From: Paenibacillus silvestris
Lineage (GTDB): Bacteria > Bacillota > Bacilli > Paenibacillales > NBRC-103111
Direction: 5' to 3'
NCBI RefSeq assembly: GCF_009882985.1
Contig: NZ_WTUZ01000010.1
Span: forward strand, 1,107,881 to 1,171,880
Length of the DNA stretch: 64,000 bases
The notes beneath the pieces were generated by a model. It was not told the origin of the DNA, did no database searches, and worked only from the letters and a program-made list of their open reading frames with translations. A program made the position numbers and the translations under genes. Shown in pieces: positions 36,074-45,292 of the stretch (position 1 is the stretch's first letter; every line of letters begins with the position of its first letter).

Positions 36074-36496
36074 TCATTTAATAATCATGACCGGGCAGTT
36101 CGCATGTTTGATCACACCATGACTTACGCTGCCGAGAAGGATTTCCGACATTAGGCCAACCCCTCGGCTGCCCATCACGATCAAATCGTGGCCATCTGTA
36201 TCTGCCTGATGACAGATCGTCGTTGATGGATCCCCCGTCAACGTCATACTTTTGAAAGGTATCCTGTTCTCCATCAATTTCGCCGAAGCAGGCTCAACAA
36301 TGTTCCGTCCTTCTTCAGCCAATGTTTCACTTAGCGGAACACTTATCGGTGGTTCGTTCAAGATCAACAGAGGACTCACATGGATAACCGTAATCCGGGC
36401 ACTCGGAGATATATGCTTGACAAGCCGGATCGCATGATCCAGTGCTTGATCCGATTGCTGAGAACCGTCGATAGGAACAAGAATGTTGTTATACAT
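36074..36496 (-). CDS. Universal stress protein, UspA family
   Basis: 140 residues covering a single Usp domain. N-terminal ILVPIDGSQQSD is the family opening. The ATP-binding motif is kept (GSRGVGLMSEILLGSVSHGV, G-2x-G-9x-G-S). ATG 36494-36496 is preceded by AAGGAGG. It ends at a bidirectional terminator and is divergent from the germination operon. It probably binds ATP and takes part in a general stress response; nothing ties it directly to its neighbours. Confidence 0.92.
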   Translation of the reverse strand: MYNNILVPIDGSQQSDQALDHAIRLVKHISPSARITVIHVSPLLILNEPPISVPLSETLAEEGRNIVEPASAKLMENRIPFKSMTLTGDPSTTICHQADTDGHDLIVMGSRGVGLMSEILLGSVSHGVIKHANCPVMIIK

Positions 36497-36651
36497 AGTT
36501 TTTTCCTCCTTTGATCGTTACATTAACTTTATGCATCCTAAGCCTACTTACCCGAATTTGTGTTCCTTCAAACTTATTCTTATACGCATACCACAGGAAA
36601 CTTAAGGAAAAGATACTAGCACAACATCCTAGAGCTTGGAGAAAATACCAT

Positions 36652-38211
36652 ATGTTCGCTCGTTGGCTGAGCTCCAAAAAACATCCGAGTCTTCCTAAAC
36701 AAAACATCATCGTGGAACCGATGGCATCTATGCCTTTATTCGCAACCATTCAAGAAAATACGGATTATGTCAGGCAAGCGCTCGGAAACAGCACGGATAT
36801 AGTCATTCGGGAGTTTACCTATAACTCGATTACAGAGGGCGTCGCCATCCTATATACCGATGGCCTTGTGGATGGGAATGTCATTAATGACTTCATAATG
36901 CGAGCTATGATGACAGATTCTTTGGACATTGATCCTAAACAAAACCCTTTTGACGTATTAGAAATGCATACGTTAACGATTGGTGAAATTCAGAAGGTCT
37001 TGGATATGAAAAACTTGTTTCATCATATCCTATCGGGCGACTCGGTTATCTTAATGAACGGCTACACCACAGGTCTTGCAGCAAGCACCAAAGGCTGGAA
37101 AGACCGGGGTGTAACGGAGACGAATGTTGAAACCGTTGTTCGTGGACCGCGCGAATCATTCTCTGAATCGATCCGTACGAATACGGCACTCATCCGCAGA
37201 AAGATCAAGGATCCAAATTTGTGGGTGGAAACTTTTCAAGTTGGTAAAGTGACCCAGACAGACGTTGTCCTGATGTATGTGCACGGGATCGCCCAGGATT
37301 CGCTCATTATCGAGGCTCGCAATCGGCTCAGTCAGATCCAAATTGACGGCATCTTCGAAAGCAGCAATATCGAAGAGCTTATTCAGGATGAAGTCATCAC
37401 GCCTTTTCCAACGGTCTACAACTCAGAACGTCCGGACGTCGTAGCCCTTGAACTGATTCAAGGCAAAGTTGCCATCCTGGTCGACGGCACCCCGTTCGTG
37501 CTCATCGCCCCAGCTTTGTTTGAGACCTTCCTCAAAGCTTCCGAGGACTACTATCATCGCGTGGATATCAGCACTTTAGTCCGGATACTCCGCTATGCCG
37601 GGTTTCTTATAGCTTTATTAGCGCCTTCCTTCTACGTAGCCATTACGACGTTTCATCAGGAAATGCTGCCAACACAGCTGCTCATTTCCCTAGCCGCGCA
37701 GAGAGAGGGCATTCCCTTCCCTGCTTTCATCGAAGCCTTGTTGATGGAAATCACCTTCGAAGTGCTGCGGGAGGCCGCACTTCGCATGCCGCGAAGCATT
37801 GGATCAGCATTATCCTTCGTCGGGACGCTGGTCATCGGGCAAGCAGCGGTTGAAGCTGGCATTGTATCTGCTGCGATGGTTATTGTCGTATCCATCACCG
37901 CGATTTCCAGCTTTGTTTTTCCTTCTTATGATTTATCGAACGCCATTCGCATCTTACGATTTCCGCTCATGGCTTTAGCGGCTTCCTTCGGATTTTTTGG
38001 AATACTAGCGGGTTTGCTTGGGCTGATTCTACATCTGAACAGTTTACAATCGTTTGGCGTTCCTTACTTAAGCCCTTTTGCCCCTCTGGAATTAAACAAA
38101 CAAAAGGATGCCTTATTTCGGATGCCCTTTCAGTCGTTATTTTCCCGAGTGCGTACCGTCCATACCAATAACGTTGTCAAGAAAGCGAAGAGAAAGCCAT
38201 TCAGACCTTAA
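36652..38211 (+). CDS. GerA-family spore germination protein, A subunit
   Basis: About 519 residues. A soluble N-terminal domain (to about 245) with TDGLVDGNVINDFIM and VRGPRESFSESIRTNTALIRRKI signatures precedes a membrane part with about five or six helices and the LPTQLLISLAAQREGIPFPA loop. It is the A subunit of a germinant receptor in the spore inner membrane. The start ATG 36652 has GGAG ten bases upstream; the open frame extends 47 codons further but without such a site. It begins the operon A-C-D-B-B and is divergent from usp. Confidence 0.94.
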   Translation: MFARWLSSKKHPSLPKQNIIVEPMASMPLFATIQENTDYVRQALGNSTDIVIREFTYNSITEGVAILYTDGLVDGNVINDFIMRAMMTDSLDIDPKQNPFDVLEMHTLTIGEIQKVLDMKNLFHHILSGDSVILMNGYTTGLAASTKGWKDRGVTETNVETVVRGPRESFSESIRTNTALIRRKIKDPNLWVETFQVGKVTQTDVVLMYVHGIAQDSLIIEARNRLSQIQIDGIFESSNIEELIQDEVITPFPTVYNSERPDVVALELIQGKVAILVDGTPFVLIAPALFETFLKASEDYYHRVDISTLVRILRYAGFLIALLAPSFYVAITTFHQEMLPTQLLISLAAQREGIPFPAFIEALLMEITFEVLREAALRMPRSIGSALSFVGTLVIGQAAVEAGIVSAAMVIVVSITAISSFVFPSYDLSNAIRILRFPLMALAASFGFFGILAGLLGLILHLNSLQSFGVPYLSPFAPLELNKQKDALFRMPFQSLFSRVRTVHTNNVVKKAKRKPFRP

Positions 38212-38229
38212 GGGAGGCACGAGGCTCAG

Positions 38230-39426
38230 TTGATATCCTGGATGCGACTAACAGCATGCTTGCTCATGATCATGTTCCTATTAAGCGGCTGTTGGAGCCG
38301 CAGAGAGCTGAACGACATCGCCATCGCCGAAGGTGTAGGTATTGATATTTCAGATGACGGTCAGTTTGAGTTAACCGTTCAAATTGTGAATCCGGGGAGT
38401 GTGACAAAGTCAAATGGGAATTCTGAAGTTCCCATTATCGTCTATTCTTCCAAAGGTGTAACCCTGAATGAAGCGGTCAGAAGATTAACTTCGTCGATTT
38501 CGAGAAATATCTATTTCGCTCATATTCGCATCCTTGTCATTTCAGAGGATCTAGCCTCCAAAGGAATCGTCAAAACGATGGATTATCTCATGAGAGGAAG
38601 CGAATTCCGAACTGATTTTGACGTTGTTATTGCAAGAGACAGCACAGCCAAGGACTTATTAAGCGTCATGACACCGCTTGAGAAAGTTCCGGCAAACTAT
38701 ATTTTCAATTCTCTCGAAGCTGCCAAAAAGGAGTGGACTTCTGCCGTCACAATTAAACTCGATCAATTATCTAGTGGTCTTGTCACCGCTGGAAAAAGCT
38801 CCGTTGTATCAGGCATACAAATTATAGGAGATCATACGACAGGCACGAGCAACAACAACATTAATTACACGACACCCCGCGTGAGGCTGCAATATTCGGG
38901 CAATGCCGTTTTTAAAAAAGACAAACTTGTTGGATGGTTGAACGAGAAAGAGTCCCGCGCTTACTCCGTCATTACGAATCAATCCATGCGCTCTTCCATC
39001 CACCTGATCTGCCCCGATGGCGGGAATATTGGGATCGATATCGCCCGAGTCAAAAGCAAGATACACGCTGTCATCAAAAATGATAAACCTGAAATTTTCA
39101 TCAACACGCGGACAGAAGGGAATGTCTCTGATGTGGAGTGTAAGATCAATCTTTTCAAAACAGAAACGATTGCCTATTTGGATGCACAGTACGTTGAATT
39201 TATTAAATCCAATATGGAGAAAACCATTAAAAAGACGCAGCAGTTAGGGACAGATATCTATGGATTCGGCGAGGCTGTTCATCGGGCTGACCCGACCTAT
39301 TGGAACAAAGTCAAGGATAATTGGGAGCAGGAATTCAAACAAGTGGAGCCCCATCTTAATGTGATTGCGAAGGTGAGAGGAACAGGCACGTTAGGTGACT
39401 CTGTTGTAAATGACGTAAAGGAGTAG
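38230..39426 (+). CDS. Ger(x)C-family germination lipoprotein, C subunit
   Basis: 398 residues. Signal with lipobox LLSGC at residues 18-22, followed by the CWSRRELND motif common to GerAC/GerKC proteins. The family continues with VPANYIFN and a C-terminal GFGEAVHRADP motif. Starts at TTG 38230 after GAGG (ATG 38242 is possible but spaced worse). It is the lipoprotein subunit of the germinant receptor on the outer face of the spore inner membrane. It lies 18 bp after the A gene and 5 bp before the small D-type gene. Confidence 0.94.
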   Translation: MISWMRLTACLLMIMFLLSGCWSRRELNDIAIAEGVGIDISDDGQFELTVQIVNPGSVTKSNGNSEVPIIVYSSKGVTLNEAVRRLTSSISRNIYFAHIRILVISEDLASKGIVKTMDYLMRGSEFRTDFDVVIARDSTAKDLLSVMTPLEKVPANYIFNSLEAAKKEWTSAVTIKLDQLSSGLVTAGKSSVVSGIQIIGDHTTGTSNNNINYTTPRVRLQYSGNAVFKKDKLVGWLNEKESRAYSVITNQSMRSSIHLICPDGGNIGIDIARVKSKIHAVIKNDKPEIFINTRTEGNVSDVECKINLFKTETIAYLDAQYVEFIKSNMEKTIKKTQQLGTDIYGFGEAVHRADPTYWNKVKDNWEQEFKQVEPHLNVIAKVRGTGTLGDSVVNDVKE

Positions 39427-39431
39427 GCGTT

Positions 39432-39671
39432 ATGTTAATTGGCATCAGCATACTTGTAATTACCATCCTGATTGCGTGGTATGAGCTTCCTCGTTTGTGG
39501 AATCAAGGTTGTAAGAAGACCGTTTGGTTGTACGTATCACTCATGGTGATCGGAAATGTGCTTGCAACGTTGAAAGGAATGGGAAAAATGCTGCCAAATC
39601 CAGCCGATGGAATTACGGTTTTTATGGCCCCATTAAGCAAGCTGTTATTGCAAATCGGGTTAATCAAATAA
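39432..39671 (+). CDS. Small two-helix membrane protein, D-type subunit candidate of the germinant receptor
   Basis: 79 residues. Two hydrophobic segments (about 2-17 and 32-47) and a weaker third stretch near 64-78. ATG 39432 follows GGAG. It lies between the C and B genes, five bases from the C stop. Several Bacillus ger operons carry a similar tiny gene whose product (D subunit, e.g. GerKD, GerUD) adjusts receptor activity. I assign it to that class from size, topology and position, not from sequence identity. Confidence 0.7.
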   Translation: MLIGISILVITILIAWYELPRLWNQGCKKTVWLYVSLMVIGNVLATLKGMGKMLPNPADGITVFMAPLSKLLLQIGLIK

Positions 39672-39703
39672 GTAAAGTTAAGCTCGGCATAGGGAGGCAG
39701 AGC

Positions 39704-40807
39704 ATGAATAACGAGAGTACATTAACAGCTCGGCAGCTCATGATATTTATTTTCTTGATTTCAGTGGGAACAACGATCCTTGTCGTCCCCTCCATTTTGG
39801 CTGCAGAATCCAAACAGGATGCCTGGATTGCCGGGATAGCGGCAGTAAGTGTAGGTCTACTCTTCATTTGGATGTATGTCAAGTTAGCCCGGATGTATCC
39901 GGCAATGACGCTTTTTGATATGAATGAGCATGTATTGGGCAAATGGCTTGGCAAAGGGGTAACGCTTCTCTATATCTATGTGATGTTCGTCCTAAGCGCG
40001 CAGGTTCTATTCTATATTGGTACTTTTATGACAACCCAGATCATGCCTACGACACCCATCCAATCCATTCATATTCTCATGATCACGTTTACTGTCATTG
40101 GCGCCAAGCTGGGTGTAGTCATCTTAGCGAGAACCGCCGAGATCTTTTTCCCATGGATACTGTTGCTGTTTTTCTTATTGGTGATCTTTGTAGCCCCGCA
40201 GTCCAATATTAAGAATCTGCTGCCTATTGGCGAAGCAAGCTTCATGTCGATTGCTCGACCTGCCATGTTTATGATCGTATTCTCCTTTTTTCCAATCATA
40301 TTTACGCTCTGTTTAATCTCAAAAGAGGCGAAATTCCCTGCGAGGTTTGCCAAATCCTTCTTCTATGGCGGCATAACAAGCGGAATCATGATGATCATCA
40401 TCACCTTATTAGGCATTCTGGTGATGGGGGCGGACCAATCGGCACGACATGTATATGCTACTTACGCGCTAGCCAAAAAAATTAGCGTCGGGAATTTTCT
40501 TCAACGGATCGAAGTTACGGTCGCTTTCTTATGGTTTATTTCCATTTATTTTAAGCTGACGCTATATTTTCACGTAACACTCAAAGCCATTGCTTCTTTT
40601 TTTCGACTCCAAAATTATCGAGCTCTCGCAACGCCAGCAGGTTTCATTGTGATCGTGCTTTCTTTAATGGTGTACCCCAATGTGGCCTACATCCATATAT
40701 GGGATCAACTAACCTGGGTACCTCTGGGGTTATGTTTCGGCGCCTTTCATCCCGCTCTGCTAATCGGCATCGGCTACTTGCGCAGAAAACGAGTTAAAAA
40801 CAGCTAA
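39704..40807 (+). CDS. GerB-family germination permease, B subunit 1
   Basis: 367 residues and about 10 membrane helices of the amino acid permease-like spore_permease family (LTARQLMIFIFLISVGTTILVVPS at the start; RIEVTVAFLWFISIYFKLTLYF near the end). It is probably the germinant-binding membrane subunit. Start ATG 39704 has GGAGG six bases upstream. The frame runs further upstream to 39524 but that part overlaps the D-type gene. Confidence 0.93.
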   Translation: MNNESTLTARQLMIFIFLISVGTTILVVPSILAAESKQDAWIAGIAAVSVGLLFIWMYVKLARMYPAMTLFDMNEHVLGKWLGKGVTLLYIYVMFVLSAQVLFYIGTFMTTQIMPTTPIQSIHILMITFTVIGAKLGVVILARTAEIFFPWILLLFFLLVIFVAPQSNIKNLLPIGEASFMSIARPAMFMIVFSFFPIIFTLCLISKEAKFPARFAKSFFYGGITSGIMMIIITLLGILVMGADQSARHVYATYALAKKISVGNFLQRIEVTVAFLWFISIYFKLTLYFHVTLKAIASFFRLQNYRALATPAGFIVIVLSLMVYPNVAYIHIWDQLTWVPLGLCFGAFHPALLIGIGYLRRKRVKNS

Positions 40808-40824
40808 ACAAGGGACGTGCTTGC

Positions 40825-41922
40825 ATGGACAAAGAGTCCATAACACCGCGACAACTCATGATCATCGTCATCCTTTATTCCGTAGGCACAGCTATACTGG
40901 TCATTCCAGCATCCATAGCAGCGGATGTCAAACAGGATGCATGGATACCTCTTTTACTGAGCATAGCATTGGGCACAATGCTGACCTTCCTCTATACCGC
41001 AGTCGCGAAGAGATCTCCGATCTCTTCTCTCTTCGACATTAATGACCTCGTTTATGGCAAGTGGCTGGGCAGAATCATCACGTTTGGCATTTCCTTTCTA
41101 ACGCTTATTTTTGCCGCTCAAGATGTTTTTTACGTAGGCCATTTTTTGAGCACTCAAATTATGCCTTCAACGCCAATCCAGTCCATTAACATCTTATTCA
41201 TGCTTGTCGTCATGATGGGAGCCAAGCTGGGATTGGTTGTTTTTCTTAGAACGGCTGAAATTTTCTTCCCATGGCTGATCCTCTTGTTTACCTTATTCAT
41301 GACCATGAATATCCCTAATATGGATACGAACAATCTCTTACCGATTGGCGAAGCGACGGCCATCCCGATCACTCGGTCTGTCATAAGAATCGTCAGCTTT
41401 ACCTATATTCCCTTGTTTATAACAATTGGACCTATTATTAATCAAGTTTCTAATGCAAAAAGAGCTGCAAAAGGTTACCACGTAGGCGTTGTAATAAGCG
41501 GTCTGGCCTTGCTTCTACTCGTGGTTTCCAGTGTGCTAGTGTTGGGGGCTGATACTACAGCCATGGAGTCTTTCCCCAGTTATGCCTTGGCACAACGAAT
41601 AAGCATCGGGAATTTCTTGCAGCGCATTGAAGTTGTCGTTGCCTTCTTGTGGCTGGTCTCCATTTTTTTCAAAACATCGATGTTTTTTCATACAACACTT
41701 CGTGGTGTAGCTCACGCATTCCAACTGCGTGATTACAAATCGCTCTGCATTCCCCTAGGGCTAATCGTTATCGTCCTGGCTCTTGTCGTTTACCCGAATG
41801 GAGCCTATGAACAAAAATGGGATAACCATACCTACATTCCTCTTGCCCTCCTTCTAGGCGTTGTTTATCCATTAAGCATTATACTGATCAGTTGGATAAG
41901 AGGGCGATTGCGCACCAAATAG
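40825..41922 (+). CDS. GerB-family germination permease, B subunit 2
   Basis: 365 residues, same family and topology as the gene upstream, and similar along the whole length (TPRQLMIIVILYSVGTAILV; QDAWI; TQIMPSTPIQSINIL; RTAEIFFPW; RISIGNFLQRIEVVVAFLW). The pair looks like a tandem duplication that has diverged considerably. ATG 40825 is 17 bp after the previous stop, with a modest AAGGGA site. A single receptor with two B subunits could respond to two ligands. Another possibility is that the two B proteins compete for the same A and C subunits. Confidence 0.93.
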   Translation: MDKESITPRQLMIIVILYSVGTAILVIPASIAADVKQDAWIPLLLSIALGTMLTFLYTAVAKRSPISSLFDINDLVYGKWLGRIITFGISFLTLIFAAQDVFYVGHFLSTQIMPSTPIQSINILFMLVVMMGAKLGLVVFLRTAEIFFPWLILLFTLFMTMNIPNMDTNNLLPIGEATAIPITRSVIRIVSFTYIPLFITIGPIINQVSNAKRAAKGYHVGVVISGLALLLLVVSSVLVLGADTTAMESFPSYALAQRISIGNFLQRIEVVVAFLWLVSIFFKTSMFFHTTLRGVAHAFQLRDYKSLCIPLGLIVIVLALVVYPNGAYEQKWDNHTYIPLALLLGVVYPLSIILISWIRGRLRTK

Positions 41923-41957
41923 AAAAACCTGACGGAGTTCAAACTCGATCCGTCAGG
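41922..41957. terminator. Terminator-like hairpin after the ger operon
   Basis: CCTGACGGA (41928-41936) and TCCGTCAGG (41949-41957) form a perfect 9-bp stem with a 12-base loop. Five As precede it on the plus strand, so the T tract belongs to minus-strand transcription. It begins a few bases past the B2 stop codon. It may stop read-through from the converging dehydrogenase gene and also end the ger mRNA. Confidence 0.7.
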
Positions 41958-42028
41958 TACAGTCAACTCCCACCTCGCCTGCCATAAGCCTATTCTGCTT
42001 GAATGGGGCAAAGCTTTATTTAGCTTGA

Positions 42029-42210
42029 GGGAACAGCAGTCCTCTATTTAAGGGAAAACGACCTGTTTCCTCGATTATGGGAACTACAGGATCTTATTCA
42101 GCCTCCATCGCTCGTTTTTCAAGTGAAAACAGCAAAATAGCGGAGCGTAGTTCCCCCTACCTCGGCAAATGTGCCTTTTCATCGAAAAAACGGACTGTAG
42201 TTCCCTCCCT
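42029..42210. repeat. Dispersed non-coding repeat, family 2, copy 1
   Basis: About 180 bp matching 57092-57274 in the same orientation. Shared features in order are a GGGAAC-type mini-hairpin at the left end, GGAACTACAGG/GGAACTACAAGG followed by CTTATT, AATAGCGGAGCGTAGTTCCCCC, and AACGGACTGTAGTTCCCTC at the right end. Each block is a short inverted repeat of GGAAC with TAGTTCC or similar. It lies between the converging ger operon and the 2-hydroxyacid dehydrogenase. No ORF. Confidence 0.75.
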
Positions 42211-42224
42211 CCAAACATTAATTC

Positions 42225-43193
42225 TTACCTCAACTCCGCAACAAGGTTCGGAGGAACCTCACCCTGAACACCCTTCACCAGGTTATTCGCGGCAAGCATC
42301 GCCATGTCAAACCGAGTTTGATGAGTAGCCGATCCGATATGCGGCAAGGTGACGACATTGGGCATTTTCAACAGCTTGTTATCCGGGTCTACGGGTTCTT
42401 GCTCGAAAACATCAAGACCCGCTCCGCGGATTTGCCCTTTTTCCAAAGCTTCAATGAGCGCTTCCTCATCAACGGTTTGCCCGCGGGACGTATTGATAAA
42501 GATCGCGGTTTGCTTCATGAGTGCCAGCTCTTCACGACCGATTAAACGGTTCGTCTCAGGCGTTAGCGGTGTCATTAGCACCACAAAATCAGACTCCTGA
42601 AGAAGCTCCTGCAACGACCGGTAAACCACGCCCAGCTTCTGCTCGGCTTCCTCTTTGCGGCTGCGATTATAGTACATAACCTCCATATTAAAACCAAACT
42701 TCGCCCGTCTGGCTATAGCCTCCCCAATGCGCCCCATGCCGATGATCCCGAGCTTGGCATGATGAACATCGATCCCGAAAATATGATCATCGCTGCCTTT
42801 TTTCCACTGGCCGGCTTTCACGTATGCGTCAAGCTCCGGTATTCGCCTTGCTGCGCCCAAAATAAGCCCGAACACCGTATCCGCCACCGTCTCATCCAAT
42901 ACGCCCGGTGTATGCGTTCCCATAACACCTCTGGCCTTCATAGCAGCCGTATCTAAATTGTTGTAGCCTACCGACACGTTGCTCACAATTTTGAGCTTCG
43001 GTGCATGATTGAGCAATTCTTCGTCAATGCTTCCACCAGATATTAAGAGTCCATCTACATCAGACAGCTCCTCTAATAGCTGCTGACGCGGGATTTCTTC
43101 TTCCCTGTCCCATTTGCGATAATCGCAGTACTGCGCTATGTAGGCTTCTACTTCACTTGGAACTCGCTTTGCGAGAAAAACTTTCGGTCTCAT
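42225..43193 (-). CDS. D-isomer-specific 2-hydroxyacid dehydrogenase (glyoxylate/2-ketogluconate reductase type)
   Basis: 322 residues. NAD(P)-binding Rossmann motif GMGRIGEAIARRA followed by a basic-rich region (YYNRSRK) suggesting NADPH preference. The catalytic Arg (NTSRGQTVDEEAL), Glu (FEQEP) and His (LPHIGSAT) triad is complete. It reduces a 2-keto acid such as glyoxylate, hydroxypyruvate or 2-ketogluconate. ATG 43191-43193 with GAGGAG eight bases upstream; the TTG six bases earlier is part of this spacer. Monocistronic between family 2 repeat copy 1 and the MFS gene. The precise substrate is unknown. Confidence 0.93.
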   Translation of the reverse strand: MRPKVFLAKRVPSEVEAYIAQYCDYRKWDREEEIPRQQLLEELSDVDGLLISGGSIDEELLNHAPKLKIVSNVSVGYNNLDTAAMKARGVMGTHTPGVLDETVADTVFGLILGAARRIPELDAYVKAGQWKKGSDDHIFGIDVHHAKLGIIGMGRIGEAIARRAKFGFNMEVMYYNRSRKEEAEQKLGVVYRSLQELLQESDFVVLMTPLTPETNRLIGREELALMKQTAIFINTSRGQTVDEEALIEALEKGQIRGAGLDVFEQEPVDPDNKLLKMPNVVTLPHIGSATHQTRFDMAMLAANNLVKGVQGEVPPNLVAELR

Positions 43194-43245
43194 CCTCAAA
43201 ACTCCTCTCCCTCATATGAAAGAATCGTACCACAAATTGCTAGAT

Positions 43246-44484
43246 TCAGATAAGTTCTTTTTGCTTTTTTAAGTAGCGGTATAAAATGAAACTATAAACG
43301 GCGCAGATTGCTGCGCACAGACCAATGAAGCCATATCCGGTCTGGAGGCCTCGAATCAGGCCCATTTGGGTGTCCGATCCAACCCATTGTTTCACCAGTT
43401 CAATGACGCCGCCAATGAGATAGTTGCCGATGACACTGCCGACGCCCATTAGCGTAACTGTAAACGTAATTGCCGTATCGCTGCTGTTCGGGTATCTTTT
43501 GGCAATAAATGCCATAACGGTCGGGTAAATCATTGCGATGCCGATTCCCGCTGCTGCGAATAGGAAAGCTAAGGGTTCCCCTCCCAGAATCGCACCAAAC
43601 GTGCAGATCGCAGAAAAGCCAGAGAAAATAATCAGGGACAAATTGAATCCTATTTTATCCGTAATAGGGCCCAAAATTAGCCTTGCCAGCGCAAAGCAGA
43701 GGAAAAAAGCAGACAGCATGCCAGACGCCTTCACTGCTTCCCATTCATACGCTTTCTCCAGGAAATTGACTAACCACCCTCCTACCGCAAGCTCCGATAC
43801 TACACCGAAGGAAAGAATCAGGACCATATACCACAATACCGGATCACGCGTTAGCGTTTTGAAAGGAACCCGGTCTTCATGGGAGATCTCGTCGGAAGGA
43901 AACGAACTGCGTAAAGCAAATAAGATAGGAAGTATGGACAAAGAAAGCATCACCACATACATTCCACGCCAATCAAGCACATGGCCGTACACACTGACGG
44001 TCATAAGTCCTGTTGCAATCAACGGGGCAACTGTGGAACTGAGCCCATAGAAGCCGTGCGTGAGATTCATCATCGTTCCCGTATTTCTCACAAAGATTCT
44101 CGCCCCCAGAATAGCGAGTGCAATCTCAAGCATCCCGTTGCCGATGTACATGAGAAAGTAGGAGGAAGAAAACAAGGGAAAACTGCTGGACATATAGATA
44201 CAAAAACCGGAAAGGATCATCATGCCAAAAGCAGCAATACTGACGATTTTAATCCCCCAGAGGCGCGTTAAAAAAGCCGTGAAGGAACAGGCGATGAGGT
44301 AACCCAGCGCGTTGAGAGACAGTAATGTGCCAAGCTGCGATTCATTCAGCATAAAATCAAGTTGAATGCGCGGAATCGCGGGTCCTTTAATATTCTCTGA
44401 AAAACCAAATACAATGAAGCCTAGAAAAATCGTAGCCAGTTGCATGGCATAGACCTTTTTGGACTTATCCAAACGTTGTTCCAC
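43246..44484 (-). CDS. MFS transporter, 12 helices
   Basis: 412 residues, 12 predicted membrane helices. The family loop motif between helices 2 and 3 is degenerate (FLTRLWGIK), and a PTVMAFIAKRYPNSSDTAITF segment in the second half resembles the FucP/sugar MFS group. GTG 44482-44484 with GGAGG nine bases upstream. It lies 26 bp after the gene at 44511-45170 and is probably co-transcribed with it. The substrate may be a sugar or an organic acid; the next gene downstream is a 2-hydroxyacid dehydrogenase, though a 52-bp gap separates them. Confidence 0.87.
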   Translation of the reverse strand: MEQRLDKSKKVYAMQLATIFLGFIVFGFSENIKGPAIPRIQLDFMLNESQLGTLLSLNALGYLIACSFTAFLTRLWGIKIVSIAAFGMMILSGFCIYMSSSFPLFSSSYFLMYIGNGMLEIALAILGARIFVRNTGTMMNLTHGFYGLSSTVAPLIATGLMTVSVYGHVLDWRGMYVVMLSLSILPILFALRSSFPSDEISHEDRVPFKTLTRDPVLWYMVLILSFGVVSELAVGGWLVNFLEKAYEWEAVKASGMLSAFFLCFALARLILGPITDKIGFNLSLIIFSGFSAICTFGAILGGEPLAFLFAAAGIGIAMIYPTVMAFIAKRYPNSSDTAITFTVTLMGVGSVIGNYLIGGVIELVKQWVGSDTQMGLIRGLQTGYGFIGLCAAICAVYSFILYRYLKKQKELI

Positions 44485-44510
44485 GTTGTCATTCCTCCAT
44501 GCCGCTTACT

Positions 44511-45170
44511 TCATGAAAAGTCGCCCATATAATAGGCAAAAATGGGTTCAATCGGTTTAAAGTACAGATAACCATCTTCTTCCCAAGGCTGGAAGTGCAA
44601 ATCCATGCGCGAGTCCTGCCAGTTCTCCGGAGTTCCTTTCGTTTTCAAACGACCCGGCACAACTGGATTTTCTATGACTTTAGGAAATTCTTGATACCCA
44701 AACAGTAGATTCTCGTGCATCGCGATGATTTCGTATTTATCGCCTGTGAACGACCGCTCTTCCTGAAGCTGATAATGATAATAGATATAACTGCTGATCA
44801 TCTCAGGTTTCAAATGTGCTACTCTCCCGACGCGCCTCTCTACCCGCTCCTTTCGCAGCCAATGCTCGTTATTCGCCGGTTCATTAAAGTGGAACACGTC
44901 TATCATTCGAATCCACTTGCGCGGGTCCGAATGCCCTGGCCAATCCTTCAGATAGGGCACAGCAGCGCTAGCGATATCATCAGGACGTAGTTCGCAGTCC
45001 AAACACTCATAGTAGAGGAATAGACTATTCTGCCACACATAAGCAGCAGCGGTCATCAGCTCTCCTTGCATGATCCGTTGTTTGGCTTGTTCACTTTGTT
45101 CTAAAGCTCTTACACCCGTAGATACTTGCCCATCTTGCCATTCCGCTCGATAAATCATTCTTGTAATCAT
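44511..45170 (-). CDS. Protein of unknown function upstream of the MFS gene
   Basis: 219 residues, soluble, no signal peptide, rich in Tyr, Trp and acidic residues. I do not recognise a family. The opening stretch (MIYRAEW, then a strand-helix-strand pattern with LFLYYECLD) and a second similar part (MISSYIYYHYQLQ) could form a dimeric alpha/beta barrel like the sugar mutarotase RhaM or EthD-type proteins. Start ATG 45168-45170 has only a weak AGAGAA site; ATG 45156-45158 is possible. The conserved aromatic residues and the linked MFS gene suggest a carbohydrate-related role, as inference only. Confidence 0.65.
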   Translation of the reverse strand: MITRMIYRAEWQDGQVSTGVRALEQSEQAKQRIMQGELMTAAAYVWQNSLFLYYECLDCELRPDDIASAAVPYLKDWPGHSDPRKWIRMIDVFHFNEPANNEHWLRKERVERRVGRVAHLKPEMISSYIYYHYQLQEERSFTGDKYEIIAMHENLLFGYQEFPKVIENPVVPGRLKTKGTPENWQDSRMDLHFQPWEEDGYLYFKPIEPIFAYYMGDFS

Positions 45171-45249
45171 CTATTCTCTGCCTCAACTTTCTGTGAGATC
45201 ATGATCAACAAAACTGATTATACCACTGTTTTCCAAGGTGCGGAGCGAC

Positions 45250-45282
45250 AAAAAAAGACCCACAGCGATGTGCTGAGGATCT
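45250..45282 (-). terminator. Terminator of the kdpB-containing operon
   Basis: On the minus strand GATCCTCAGC (45282-45273) can pair with GCTGTGGGTC (45267-45257) with small mismatches, followed by seven Ts. It lies about 10 bp after the chemoreceptor stop codon and marks the end of the five-gene unit. Confidence 0.7.
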
Positions 45283-45292
45283 CCGGTTGATT

